Below are positions 10,344 through 18,306 of a DNA stretch of 64,000 nucleotides, piece by piece. The notes beneath the pieces are model-generated. The model had not been told where the DNA came from. It saw only the letters and a program-made list of their open reading frames with translations, and did no database searches. Within the stretch, counting starts at the first letter, position 1. Each line of letters starts with the position of its first letter. This DNA comes from Streptomyces sp. NBC_01241 (GTDB lineage: Bacteria; Actinomycetota; Actinomycetes; Streptomycetales; Streptomycetaceae): positions 2,018,501 through 2,082,500 of the forward strand of contig NZ_CP108494.1 of the NCBI RefSeq assembly GCF_041435435.1, written 5' to 3'. Made by a program: the position numbers and the translations under genes.

Positions 10344-10997
10344 ATGACGTACAGCGGAGCGGTCAAGGTCGGCGGACGTGCGGATGTGCACGAGTTGACG
10401 GATCTGATGATCTCCAAGGTCGCCGTCGGCCCGATGAACAACAACGCCTATCTGCTGCGCTGCCGGGCCACCGGCGAGCAGCTCCTGATCGACGCGGCCA
10501 ACGAGGCCGGGACCCTGCTGCGGCTGATCGGTGACGACGGCATCGCCTCCGTCGTCACCACCCATCGGCACGGCGACCACTGGCAGGCGCTCGGCGAGGT
10601 GGTGGCGGCCACCGGCGCGCGTACGTTCGCCGGGCGGTACGACGCCGAGGGCATCCCGGTCCCGACCGATGTCCTGGTCGGTGACAACGACACGATCTGG
10701 GTGGGCCGGGTCGGTCTGACCGCCCGTCATCTCGTCGGTCACACCCCGGGCTCCATCGCGCTGATCTACGACGACCCGCACGGCGCTCCGCACCTGTTCA
10801 CCGGGGACTGCCTCTTCCCGGGCGGTCCTGGAAGGACAACACTTCCGAAGGACTTCGATTCGCTGATGAACGACATCGAGGCGAAGCTTTTCGACCAGTT
10901 GCCGGACGAGACGTGGGTCTACCCGGGCCACGGCCATGACACCACGCTCGGTGCGGAACGCCCGCACCTAACGGAGTGGAGAGCCCGAGGCTGGTAA
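10344..10997 (+). CDS. MBL-fold hydrolase, glyoxalase II-like
   Basis: 217 aa. The metal motif THRHGDHW, then H in VGHTPGS, D in FTGDCLF and H in YPGHGHD form the full metallo-beta-lactamase/glyoxalase II ligand set. Probable hydrolysis of a thioester, perhaps a mycothiol or glutathione-type adduct given the upstream mycothiol enzyme (inference). Its last 38 codons are duplicated at 16804-16917. The segment before the duplicated part (RTTLPKDFDSLMNDIE) differs from that seen in the orphan copy (KDPEAFASLLRDVE). This gene is therefore a mosaic left by integration of the element to its right. Confidence 0.9.
   Translation: MTYSGAVKVGGRADVHELTDLMISKVAVGPMNNNAYLLRCRATGEQLLIDAANEAGTLLRLIGDDGIASVVTTHRHGDHWQALGEVVAATGARTFAGRYDAEGIPVPTDVLVGDNDTIWVGRVGLTARHLVGHTPGSIALIYDDPHGAPHLFTGDCLFPGGPGRTTLPKDFDSLMNDIEAKLFDQLPDETWVYPGHGHDTTLGAERPHLTEWRARGW
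10884..10903. other. Putative attL core
   Basis: 20 bp identical to 16804-16823 (begins AAGCTTTTCGACC), inside the hydrolase gene. Flanking sequence is about 85-90% identical on the right side of each copy. Reads as the crossover core of the 5.9-kb element. Confidence 0.6.
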
Positions 10998-11011
10998 ACC
11001 GGAACTCGCAC

Positions 11012-11046
11012 AAGCGGGGCCGCCCTGAAAGAGGCCGGCCCCGCTT
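11012..11046. terminator. Terminator of the MBL hydrolase
   Basis: 11-bp perfect stem (11012-11022 with 11036-11046) followed by T on the plus strand, 15 bp after the stop. Confidence 0.8.
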
Positions 11047-11207
11047 TGGTGTTCCCGCACCGCGCACACGGCGCCATAATCCGGCCACGCCCCTGCCATT
11101 CGGTCTGAGTGATCAGCACCGGCACGGCGACGTCCGCGTCAGCTGGATCCGCACGTGGAAGTGCGGGTCCCCGAGTTTCCCCGAACTTGACACAGGTGTG
11201 GTGCAGC

Positions 11208-11249
11208 AGGAGGGGCCCGCACGACCTGGTGGTCGGCGGGCCCCCTCCT
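11208..11249 (+). terminator. Strong two-tier hairpin upstream of the SnoaL-like gene
   Basis: Outer arms 11208-11220 and 11236-11249 pair with one bulged G; inner CGACC-TGGT-GGTCG extends the stem. Followed by CTTCT. It could be a terminator or an attenuator for the gene at 11345. No gene is visible in 11050-11344. Confidence 0.55.
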
Positions 11250-11344
11250 CTTCTGGCTAGTGCTGTGACCGGGATGGTTCACCGTGGTCGGGAGACGACT
11301 CACGGGACGAGCGCGGTCCGCGAGGCGAGTGGTATTACTGGTGC

Positions 11345-11722
11345 ATGCAGGAAGAGACCGCGCGGTCCGCGATCGACACGTTCATCTCCGCGTTCAACGC
11401 CTCGGACGACAGCTATGTGACTGCGCTGCTCTCCCAGGCCCTAACCTCGGACGTGGTCTTCTGGGGACCGTTGGGCCGCAGTGAGGGGATCGAGGCGGTC
11501 GAGCGGTTCGTGCTGGACATCCGGCGCCACCCCGCGGGGACCGGCACGATGGTGCGCTGTTCGGCGGTGGACATGCCGGACGAGTGGGCCCGGTACCAGT
11601 GGGTCTTCACGACGCCGGATGGAGGCCCCCGCCTGGCGGGAACGGACGTCGTCCATCTGCGGCGGAGCCTCATCGACCAGGTCATCGTCTTCGCGGGGGA
11701 GATCGAGCCGTCCGCCTCCTGA
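11345..11722 (+). CDS. SnoaL/NTF2-like fold protein
   Basis: 125 aa matching the NTF2-like (SnoaL) architecture: N-terminal helix with FISAFNASD, the VVFWGPLGRSEGIEAV segment, then antiparallel strands ending VVHLRRSLIDQVIVFAG. The fold is a small cone-shaped barrel used for many small-molecule isomerases and cyclases and for non-catalytic binding. No specific activity can be assigned. It lies just inside the left end of the integrated element and is cargo or flanking passenger. Confidence 0.7.
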   Translation: MQEETARSAIDTFISAFNASDDSYVTALLSQALTSDVVFWGPLGRSEGIEAVERFVLDIRRHPAGTGTMVRCSAVDMPDEWARYQWVFTTPDGGPRLAGTDVVHLRRSLIDQVIVFAGEIEPSAS

Positions 11723-11875
11723 GTCATTCTCCTCTGGCGCCGTCCTTCTCCTGAACCGGCCCCGTTCGGGGCTCCGGGTCTGCCCAGCCGAGATCATCTT
11801 TACAACGCTTCGGTCGTCTGCGCTTGGCCACGAGCGGACCGATGATGCGCTGTGGCTGTGTAAGTTCGCGGTTGG

Positions 11876-12934
11876 TCAGGCTGCGGTGTTGAGGGGGCGT
11901 CCGCCCCAACGGATGCCCTTCTCGCTTCGGATGCGGGCGCGTTCCTTGCGTTCGGCGGCCAGGACGTCGCGGTGGCGGGCGTTGGCGTTGCGCCAGCGTA
12001 GATAGGCGTGCAGGGCTCGTGTCTGCACGGTGTGGTTGGGGTGGTTGGAGTTGGCGATGGTGAACTGCCTCAGCGGTCCGAAGTGGGCCTCGATGGGGTT
12101 GGCCCAAGAGGCGTAGGTCGGGGTGAAGCACAGCTCGACCTCGTGCTTTGTAGCCCAGCGGCGGATGTCGGTGCCTTTGTGGGCGGACAGGTTGTCCAGG
12201 ATCACGTAGATGGGGGCGCCGTCGGGCCGGGCGGCGCGGATCGACTTGAGCGCGGCCAGCGTGTTCGCGGTACCTTTCTTGCGGCGGTTGACGCCCCACA
12301 ACATGTCGTCGCCGACCGAGTAGCAGCCGTGGAAGTACCGGACACCATGGGTGCGGTGGTAGGTGGCCGGCACCCGGTCGGAGTGTTTCCGTTCGGCCCA
12401 GCCCGAGCCTGCGGTGGGCCGGATCCCGAGTGGGCCGAACTCGTCGAACGCGAAGACCCGGTCGGGGAAACGGTCCAGGACGTGCTCGATCCGGTCCAGC
12501 TTCGCCTCGCGGTCGGGGTCGGTGGATTCCTTCCAGGTCTTGGTGCGCTGGAAGGTGACTCCACGGCGGGCGAGCAGGCCGCGTAACGCCTCGCGGCCGA
12601 TACGGATCACTCGGCCGTGAACTGTGCGCAGGTAGGCGACGAGTTTGCGTAGCGACCAGCGAGTGAAAGGCTGGCCGAGCTTGGTGGGGCGGGTGGTGGC
12701 CGTCTGGACGACGAAGTCCTCGTCGTCATCGCTGAGCAGGCGGGGACGGCCTCCCGCCCACCGAGGGTCCAGGCAGGCCAGGCCGATCTCGTTGAACCGG
12801 TGGATCACATCGCGCACGGTGTCCTCGTCGGCCGCCACCAGCTGGGCGATCAGCGGCACCCGATTCCCGCCGGCCGAGGCCAGCAGCATCATCGCGCGCC
12901 GATAGCGCACCGAGTTGGTGCTGCCCCGGCGCAC
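11876..12934 (-). mobile_element. IS630-family transposase, 5'-truncated
   Basis: 352 codons readable from GTG 12934. It has an N-terminal winged HTH (DEDTVRDVIHRFNEIGL), then a complete DDE domain: D of VFAFDEFGP, D of IYVILDNLSAH, E of ANPIEAHFGPLR. Family members normally begin about 20 residues earlier, with a segment ending in QQIVRRGSTNS. Here the frame hits TGA three codons upstream and runs into an integrase remnant, so the left end of the IS and its terminal repeat are gone. The element is probably immobile by itself. The right end lies beyond the stop at 11876, and I could not define an inverted repeat. Confidence 0.85.
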
Positions 12935-12945
12935 CCCCGGTCACT

Positions 12946-13687
12946 CCTCCGTGCCGGTTGATACCGACGAACGCGGGCGTGTCCGGGGCCGACCAGCGCG
13001 GGGCCGCCTCGGTGGCCAGCTGCTCGCGGTACGCGATCCAGGCCCGCGCCGGGCAGATCTCCGGGTCCTGCTGATACCGGATCTTCGCGTCCCGTACGGA
13101 GTGCTTCGTCTTCCCGGTGAGCACCGAGACGACCAGGCCGCGCGGGTGCACGGTGACGTCCCCGGCGAGGAGGCCGGCAGGATCCTGCGCACGCGAGGCG
13201 TAGTGAAAGCCCGTCAGGATCAGTGCCTTGTCCCGGGCCCCGGCGAGGCCGTCCGGGCAGGCCCGCACGATGGCGACCAGGCCATCGACGTCCCCGGCCA
13301 CCGCCTTGCCCCGGCCGCGCCGCTCGCCGTCCTGCAGGAGCTTCACGGCCAGGCCCTCCAGCGACTTCCGGGCCGCCGCCTGGTCGTCGTCCCGGCTGAC
13401 GGTCTGGCCGCGCTGCTGTAGACCCACGACAACGGCCGCGAGGTGCGTTCCGGCGGACGAGGGGGCGTAGCCCTTCCCGGACTGCTGGCCCTCCCGCAGC
13501 ATCCACGCCGCGAACGCGAGGGCAGATCTGCCACGGGTCTGTTCGTCCAAGTTGGACGAGCAGACACCCGCCGCGGCACGTGCGACGAGGAAGGTAGCGG
13601 CGGTGGGGACGAGAACACATGCCGCAAGCCACTCACCTCGTACGAAGCAGCGCGCGCCCGGGAAGGCCCTGTTCTCCCGAAGCTACG
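12946..13687 (-). pseudogene. Tyrosine recombinase (integrase) remnant
   Basis: Open frame of about 245 codons resembling the core-binding and first half of the catalytic domain of a phage-type integrase. Features are RDKALILTGFHYASRAQD, with the first catalytic Arg, and a strand pair GLVVSVLTGKTKHS...DPEICPARAWIAY. The second half (HxxR, Tyr nucleophile) is absent because the frame runs into the IS630 transposase at about 12945. No start codon is visible at its 5' end; the first in-frame TTG is at 13550, while coding character extends up to a TAG near 13690. Inactive. Confidence 0.7.
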
Positions 13688-13713
13688 GCGAAGTGACAAG
13701 TAGCTCTCTGTAA

Positions 13714-14295
13714 TCAGCGTGACGCTCGGTCAGGGAGAGCGAGGCGGGGTCCCGGGACTTCGCCGGTCTGGAGGGCGGCGAAGTCGGCGTGGGCCTGCTC
13801 GACGGCTTCGGGGTACGCCTGGGTCTTGTCGTGCTCGGCGAGCGCCCGGTAGATGCTGGAGAGGCTGGGGCTCTGTCCCTTGCGGCGGCCGGTGGGGATG
13901 AGCAGGTCGGGCTGGATGTCCTCGACGGTCTCGCCGTTCGCGCGGCGGCGGAGCACGGTGTGCAGCATGTTGTCGGTGATGACCGGGGGCCGACCGCCGT
14001 GGTTGCCCTTGCGGGCCGCGCTGTCGAGTCCTTCGAGGGTGGCCTCACGGATGTTCTCGCGCTCGGTCTCGGCCATCGCGGCGAAGAACCCGAACAGCAG
14101 GCGTCCCGGACCGCTGGGGTCGTACATCCCCTGGAGGGGTCCGGCGAGCATCTCCAGGACCAGGCCGTGGGGGGTGAGGTGATCGGCCAGGGCTGTCAGC
14201 TCTGCGGCATCGCGGCCCAGGCGCTTCATCTCGTACACCGTGAAGATCACCCGGCAGTGCGGGGCGTGGGCCTTGAGGGGGCCCTGGGTGGCGCG
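13714..14295 (-). pseudogene. Serine recombinase (resolvase/invertase) remnant
   Basis: About 190 codons corresponding to the second half of a small serine recombinase. They include KRLGRDAAELTALADHL, the dimer helix with FGFFAAMAETERENIREATLEGL, and a C-terminal DNA-binding part (GGRPPVITDN). The N-terminal ~70 residues with the catalytic Ser and the first Arg are missing. The frame is cut exactly where the CGNR gene ends, whose TGA is its upstream in-frame stop. Non-functional by itself; a marker of past element activity. Confidence 0.75.
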
Positions 14296-14913
14296 TCAGC
14301 CCGAGGCGCCGCTGCGCCGGGCGTAGGCGCGGGCGGCGCGGACGCGGTCGCCGCAGCGGGTAGAGCACCAGTGGCGCCGGCCGTGGGTGCGCAGGAGGAA
14401 CCGGTCGCAGGGGGCGGAGCCGCAGGCGGCGAGGATGCCGGCGTCGGGACTGGTGAGCAGGTCGGCGGCGTCGGCGGCGAGGGTCGCCAGTGCGTGGTTG
14501 ACGGCCCGGTCGGTGGGGTGTGCCTGGATGCGGCGCAGTCCCTGGGCCCCGTCCCAGGCGAGGAGGGGTGCGGTGGGTACGGCCATGAGTGCCTCGTTCA
14601 CCGCGCGCAGGGATTCCTCGGGCGGGGTGGTGCTGTCGACGCGGGCGGCGAACAGGGCGCGTACGTGGGCGCGAAGCGTGCGCATCCGCTGTGCGCACAC
14701 CTCGTACAGCTGTACGTCCGGGGTGGTCAGGTCGTGGGCGGCGAGCCAGTGCATGGCGGATTCGGGGGTGGCAAGCAGGTCGTAGCTCTGGCCGGCGGGC
14801 AGGGTTGCGGCGGTGTCGGCGAAGTCCAGGGAGCGGTACCGGTCGGCACCCGGAGCTGGGGGCAGAGCGGCCTGCGCTATGTCGGTGGCCAGGGCGTCGT
14901 CCATGCCTCTCAT
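14296..14913 (-). CDS. CGNR zinc-finger regulator
   Basis: 205 aa. An N-terminal helical ABATE-type domain is followed by a C-terminal CGNR zinc finger (C-G-S-A-P-C ... H-W-C-S-T-R-C-GDRVRAARAY, about residues 163-198). This is the organisation of stress-linked transcription regulators common in Streptomyces. It is divergent from the metallo-hydrolase at 15001. An inverted repeat in the 87-bp gap is the likely operator, so it probably controls that hydrolase and itself. The ligand is unknown. ATG 14913 was taken; a second ATG lies three codons in. Confidence 0.85.
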   Translation of the reverse strand: MRGMDDALATDIAQAALPPAPGADRYRSLDFADTAATLPAGQSYDLLATPESAMHWLAAHDLTTPDVQLYEVCAQRMRTLRAHVRALFAARVDSTTPPEESLRAVNEALMAVPTAPLLAWDGAQGLRRIQAHPTDRAVNHALATLAADAADLLTSPDAGILAACGSAPCDRFLLRTHGRRHWCSTRCGDRVRAARAYARRSGASG

Positions 14914-14932
14914 GGTAGCGCTTGCATTTTTC

Positions 14933-14960
14933 CGTGATGCCTGCCTAGTTTGGCATCACG
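14933..14960. promoter_or_regulatory. Operator-like inverted repeat between CGNR and MBL genes
   Basis: CGTGATGCC-N10-GGCATCACG, a perfect 9-bp dyad with one-turn spacing, between divergent starts and in an AT-richer patch (TTTTT and TTTTTTT flank it). This is the expected binding geometry for a dimeric regulator. Confidence 0.7.
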
Positions 14961-15000
14961 TTAAACACGGATTTTTTTCGTGAGAAATGAAGGAGATGTG

Positions 15001-15789
15001 ATGTCCCAGCTCAACGCCGGTCAGTTCCCGGTCCGCACGTTCGGCGGCCCGACCACCCTGTTCGAGTACGGCGACCTGCGCTTCCTGACCGACCCGACCT
15101 TCGACGGCCCCGGCGACTACCCCTCGCCCGGTCCGACTCTGACCAAGACCGCCCCCTCCACTGTCACCCCCGCCGACCTCGGCCCCATCGACGTGGTCCT
15201 GCTCTCCCACGACGAGCACGCCGACAACCTCGACACCTCCGGCCGGGCCCTGCTCGCCGACGTCCCCCTCACCCTGACCACCCCCGGCGGCGGCGAGCGC
15301 CTCGGGGAGAAGGCCAAGGGCCTGGCCGACTGGGAGACGGTCGAGCTGGAGCGTCCGGGCGGCGGCACCATCACCGTCACCGGTGTACCCGCCATCCACG
15401 GCCCCGGCCCGCGCGAGGAGGTTGAACCCTTCTCCGGCCAGGTTGTCGGCTTCGTCCTGACCGGCGAGGGCCTGCCGACGGTCTACGTCAGCGGCGACAA
15501 CGCCTCCCTCGACGCCGTCAAGGAGATCGCCGAGCGCTTCGCCCCGGTGGATACCGCCATCCTGTTCGCAGGCGCACCCCGGTTTCCCATGCTTTTCGAT
15601 GGCAACCTGATCGTCCTGGACAGCGCGCAGGCCGCCGAGGCCGCCCGGATCCTCGACGCCCGCCGTGCCGTCCCGGCCCACCACGACAGCTGGGCCCACT
15701 TCACCGAGGGCCGCGAGGACCTGGAGGCCGCCTTCACCGCCGCCGGCCTGGCTGACCGCCTGGACCAGGGCTGGACGCAGCGCGCCTGA
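15001..15789 (+). CDS. MBL-fold metal-dependent hydrolase (UlaG-like)
   Basis: 262 aa, metallo-beta-lactamase fold of the UlaG/YycJ-like branch: FEYGDLRFLTDPTF, then the metal motif in the variant form SHDEHADNLD, IHGPGP, SGDN, and a late His in AHHDSWAHF. Start chosen at ATG 15001, 8 nt after GAAGGAG; a GTG 21 nt upstream would cover that ribosome-binding site. Divergent from, and probably regulated by, the CGNR protein. Such pairs are usual in Streptomyces detoxification or resistance loci, but the substrate is unknown. Confidence 0.85.
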   Translation: MSQLNAGQFPVRTFGGPTTLFEYGDLRFLTDPTFDGPGDYPSPGPTLTKTAPSTVTPADLGPIDVVLLSHDEHADNLDTSGRALLADVPLTLTTPGGGERLGEKAKGLADWETVELERPGGGTITVTGVPAIHGPGPREEVEPFSGQVVGFVLTGEGLPTVYVSGDNASLDAVKEIAERFAPVDTAILFAGAPRFPMLFDGNLIVLDSAQAAEAARILDARRAVPAHHDSWAHFTEGREDLEAAFTAAGLADRLDQGWTQRA

Positions 15790-15824
15790 GTCTGAACCGC
15801 CGCCCAAAACCGAGACCTCCTGCC

Positions 15825-15862
15825 GGGGGTCGGGGCCCGAAACGCGCCAGGCCCCGACCCCC
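15825..15862. terminator. Terminator after UlaG-like gene
   Basis: Perfect 13-bp stem (15825-15837 with 15850-15862). 15863-15988 holds a weaker inverted repeat around a GGGTGC(T)GCCC core and no gene. Confidence 0.8.
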
Positions 15863-15988
15863 ATGGGCAGACAGCACCCGGCAGGCCCAACGCGGGCGAG
15901 GTGAGGGCGGGCATCGGGGTTGTCCCTTCAGGGGAGTGGGGCGAGGGCGGGCATCTTCCCCGGTGGCCGGGTGCTGCCCGCCGTGGTG

Positions 15989-16483
15989 TCAGGCGGGCAT
16001 GACGCGGGACCGGTTGAACTCGTCTTCCCGCTGCTCCAGCTCGACGGCCGCCCGGTCGAAGGCTTGGGCGGGGAGCCACCCGAACGGGACGTCGGGCGCG
16101 GGGGCCCCACCGGGGGCGTCGTGCCACGCGGTGATGCGGTGCCGGCGTGCGACGTCCTGCAGCCGCCCCTGACGGAATCCGCTCTCGGTCCAGTGGCCGC
16201 CGAGCTGGAGACGGGCGGCGACAGCCGACGCGGCGCGTACCCAGGTACTGGAGCCGCGCGGCTGGAGCGTCCAGCAGGGCGGGCACAGGTGGCCGGTCAC
16301 GTGGATGTCGAACCGTAGCGGGCCCTCGGCGGTGCCGCAGAGCCGGCAGCGGACAGGGGCGACGGTGCGGCGGGCGTAGGGGACGTCCCGGTGTTCGTAC
16401 TGGCGCCCGGCCCAAAACCAGCGGCGCGCCCGGGCGGCGGCGCGGTGGCCGGCATCGCCTCGGGGTGGTGCGTGCGCGACCGG
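15989..16483 (-). pseudogene. Zinc-ribbon protein lacking a start; separated from the HTH gene by an in-frame TGA
   Basis: Coding character is clear on the minus strand from about 16450 to the stop at 15989. It encodes a zinc-ribbon (VRCRLCGTAEG ... GHLCPPCWTLQ) followed by a helical region ending FNRSRVMPA. The frame is open back to the TGA at 16486-16484 that ends the HTH gene. It contains no ATG, GTG or TTG until GTG 16300, which would delete the first Cys pair. Either a nonsense mutation has split one HTH-zinc-ribbon protein, or an atypical start is used. The function is probably element-borne DNA or nucleic-acid binding. Confidence 0.6.
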
Positions 16484-16705
16484 TCAGGCGGTCGCGGTGG
16501 TGTCCTGCTGGGGGGTCGGGACGGTCAGCCGCCGTTCGACCTCGGAGCGGTGGATACGGACGCGGTGGCCGTTCGGTCCCAGGCGGCGGACGCGCATCTG
16601 CGGGTCGGTGCTGATCCATCGCGAGACGGTGACCACGTGGACCTGGAGGGCGGCGGCCACCTGTGCCCGGGTCAACCACTCGGGACCGTCGTCGGCGGTG
16701 TCCAT
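16484..16705 (-). CDS. Excisionase-like helix-turn-helix protein
   Basis: 73 aa, MerR/Xis-type winged HTH: LTRAQVAAALQVHVVTVSRWI then a wing with RVRRLGPNGHRVRIHRSEVERRL. Start at ATG 16705, preceded by AAGGAGAT. Excisionases of actinobacterial integrative elements have this size and lie next to an att site; here the att core starts 99 bp away. No matching intact integrase remains. It could alternatively be a small plasmid-type regulator. Confidence 0.75.
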   Translation of the reverse strand: MDTADDGPEWLTRAQVAAALQVHVVTVSRWISTDPQMRVRRLGPNGHRVRIHRSEVERRLTVPTPQQDTTATA

Positions 16706-16740
16706 GGCGATCTCCTTCGTTTGATTGTGCGCGGGTGCAA

Positions 16741-16917
16741 CGGGCTGCAGCGGAGAGCAAGGACCCCGAGGCCTTCGCGAGCCTGCTCCGCGATGTGGAG
16801 GCCAAGCTTTTCGACCAGTTGCCCGACGAGACCTGGGTCTATCCGGGCCACGGCCACGACACCACGCTCGGCGACGAGCGTCCGCAGCTGCCGCAGTGGC
16901 GCGCCCGCGGCTGGTGA
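16741..16917 (+). pseudogene. Orphan 3' end of the MBL hydrolase gene
   Basis: 59 codons in frame to TGA 16917. The last 38 codons match the C-terminus of the 10344-10997 hydrolase (LPDETWVYPGHGHDTTLG), with synonymous differences. The codons before them (SKDPEAFASLLRDVEAK) differ from the left copy. It has no start and none of the upstream metal motif. This is the displaced end left when the element integrated, or the element's own attachment-site copy. Confidence 0.85.
16804..16823. other. Putative attR core
   Basis: Identical 20-mer to 10884-10903. The distance between cores is 5920 bp. Confidence 0.6.
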
Positions 16918-16951
16918 CGGCGGCCGCGAAGACACTCTCCACGCGTACGGA

Positions 16952-16996
16952 CACCGGCCGGGGCGGGCAACGGACAGTTGCGCACCCCGGCCGGTG
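16952..16996. terminator. Convergent terminator before terC
   Basis: Perfect 12-bp stem (16952-16963 with 16985-16996), 21-nt loop. It lies between the orphan fragment and the 3' end of terC. Confidence 0.7.
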
Positions 16997-17037
16997 CTGG
17001 TTCCCGTCGTGCCGGACGGCCGACGGGGAACGGTCGG

Positions 17038-18042
17038 TCAGGCGTCGACGCTGGAGCCCTCGTCCGCGGCCTTGTCCGCTTCCGCGACCGCCTCGGCCCG
17101 CTCCTGCTTCTTGTTGGCCACGAGGCTGGTGATCGTGGTGATCACCAGAACGCCGCAGATGACGCCGAGCGAGACCGGGATGGAAATCTCGGGGACGTGC
17201 ACTCCGGACTCGTGGAGTGCGTGCAGCACCAGCTTCACGCCGATGAAACCGAGGATGGCCGAGAGGCCGTAGCCGAGGTGGACCAGCTTCTTCAGCAGGC
17301 CGCCGATCAGGAAGTACAGCTGTCGCAGCCCCATCAGGGCGAAGGCGTTGGCCGTGAAGACGATGTACGGGTCCTGGGTCAGGCCGAAGATCGCGGGGAT
17401 GGAGTCCAGCGCGAACAGTACGTCGGTGGTGCCTATGGCGAGCATGACGATCATCAGCGGCGTCAGGACGCGCTTGCCGTTGTTACGGATGAAGAGCTTG
17501 GTGCCGTGGTACCGGTCGGCGACCCCGAAGCGGCGTTCGATCGTCTTGAGGAGACGGTTCTCCTCGAACTCCTCCTCTTCCTCGTCGGCCCGCGCCTCCT
17601 GGATGAGCTTCCAGGCGGTGTAGATCAGGAACGCGCCGAAGATGTAGAAGACCCACGAGAAGTTGGCGATGACGGCCGCACCGGCGGCGATGAAGATCCC
17701 TCGCAGGACCAGCGCGATCAGCACGCCCACGAGCAGTACCCGTTGCTGAAGGTGGGAGGGGACCGAGAACTTCGCCATGATCAGGACGAAGACGAAGAGG
17801 TTGTCGACACTGAGCGACTTCTCGGTGATGAAACCGGCGAAGAACTCGCCCGATGCCTGACTCTCACCGAAGACCAGCAGGCCGAGTCCGAAGAGCGCGG
17901 CCAGTGCGATCCAGATGATCGTCCAGATTCCGGCTTCCTTGGTCGTCACGTCATGGGGTTTGCGCCCGATGAAGAAGTCGACGGCAATAAGGGCTGACAG
18001 ACCAAGAATGGTCAGCGCCCAGAGGGTCCATGAAACGTCCAC
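17038..18042 (-). CDS. TerC family membrane protein (Alx/MntP-like metal efflux)
   Basis: 334 aa, nine or so hydrophobic segments. TerC signatures are FFIGRKPHDV, SLSVDNLFVF and TTDVLFALDSIPAIFGLTQD, with conserved acidic residues in the membrane that are likely metal ligands. An acidic loop EEEEEFEENR sits between segments. Family members (E. coli Alx, Bacillus YceF/YkoY) export Mn2+, partly for metalation of secreted enzymes. GTG 18042 is used. The leader carries a yybP-ykoY-type manganese riboswitch, which strongly supports a manganese role and regulation by Mn2+. Confidence 0.92.
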   Translation of the reverse strand: MDVSWTLWALTILGLSALIAVDFFIGRKPHDVTTKEAGIWTIIWIALAALFGLGLLVFGESQASGEFFAGFITEKSLSVDNLFVFVLIMAKFSVPSHLQQRVLLVGVLIALVLRGIFIAAGAAVIANFSWVFYIFGAFLIYTAWKLIQEARADEEEEEFEENRLLKTIERRFGVADRYHGTKLFIRNNGKRVLTPLMIVMLAIGTTDVLFALDSIPAIFGLTQDPYIVFTANAFALMGLRQLYFLIGGLLKKLVHLGYGLSAILGFIGVKLVLHALHESGVHVPEISIPVSLGVICGVLVITTITSLVANKKQERAEAVAEADKAADEGSSVDA

Positions 18043-18085
18043 TGCGCCTCCGGCAGTTCGCTACGGCTACTGATCAGCGTCGTCG

Positions 18086-18203
18086 CTGCCGGAGGTCTCT
18101 TCCACCCGGGCGCACGGGCTGCGCACCACGGGCCGGCGCCCCGGGACCGGTCACAGTCCGTACTGACGGGAACGCCGCGTATGGGAGTACTCCCCTCCGC
18201 CCA
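18086..18203 (-). promoter_or_regulatory. yybP-ykoY manganese riboswitch upstream of terC
   Basis: The minus-strand leader has the two conserved loops of this class. GGCGGAGGGGAGTA is at the 5' side (18202-18189) and GAGACCTCCGGC at the 3' side (about 18099-18088). The arms GCGGAGG and CCTCCGGC pair as P1, with GC-rich hairpins between. The 3' side is about 45 nt from the GTG, the right place to control terC. Confidence 0.8.
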
Positions 18204-18306
18204 AAGAACAGTACAGGGATTACCAAGGAAAGGTAAAGGCTAGGGTAAAGATCTTTCAAAAGAGCTGGTCAGGTGGGTGAGGTTCGGTTGCCGCCGGCTT
18301 CGCCGC

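Noticed and set aside
13343..13699. 118-codon frame starting MSLRRSFGRTG
   Set aside because: Out of frame with the integrase remnant and loses coding bias after ~30 codons.
10884..16823. AICE or plasmid replication/transfer module in the element
   Set aside because: No Rep, prim-pol or TraB/FtsK-like transfer gene can be seen between the att cores.
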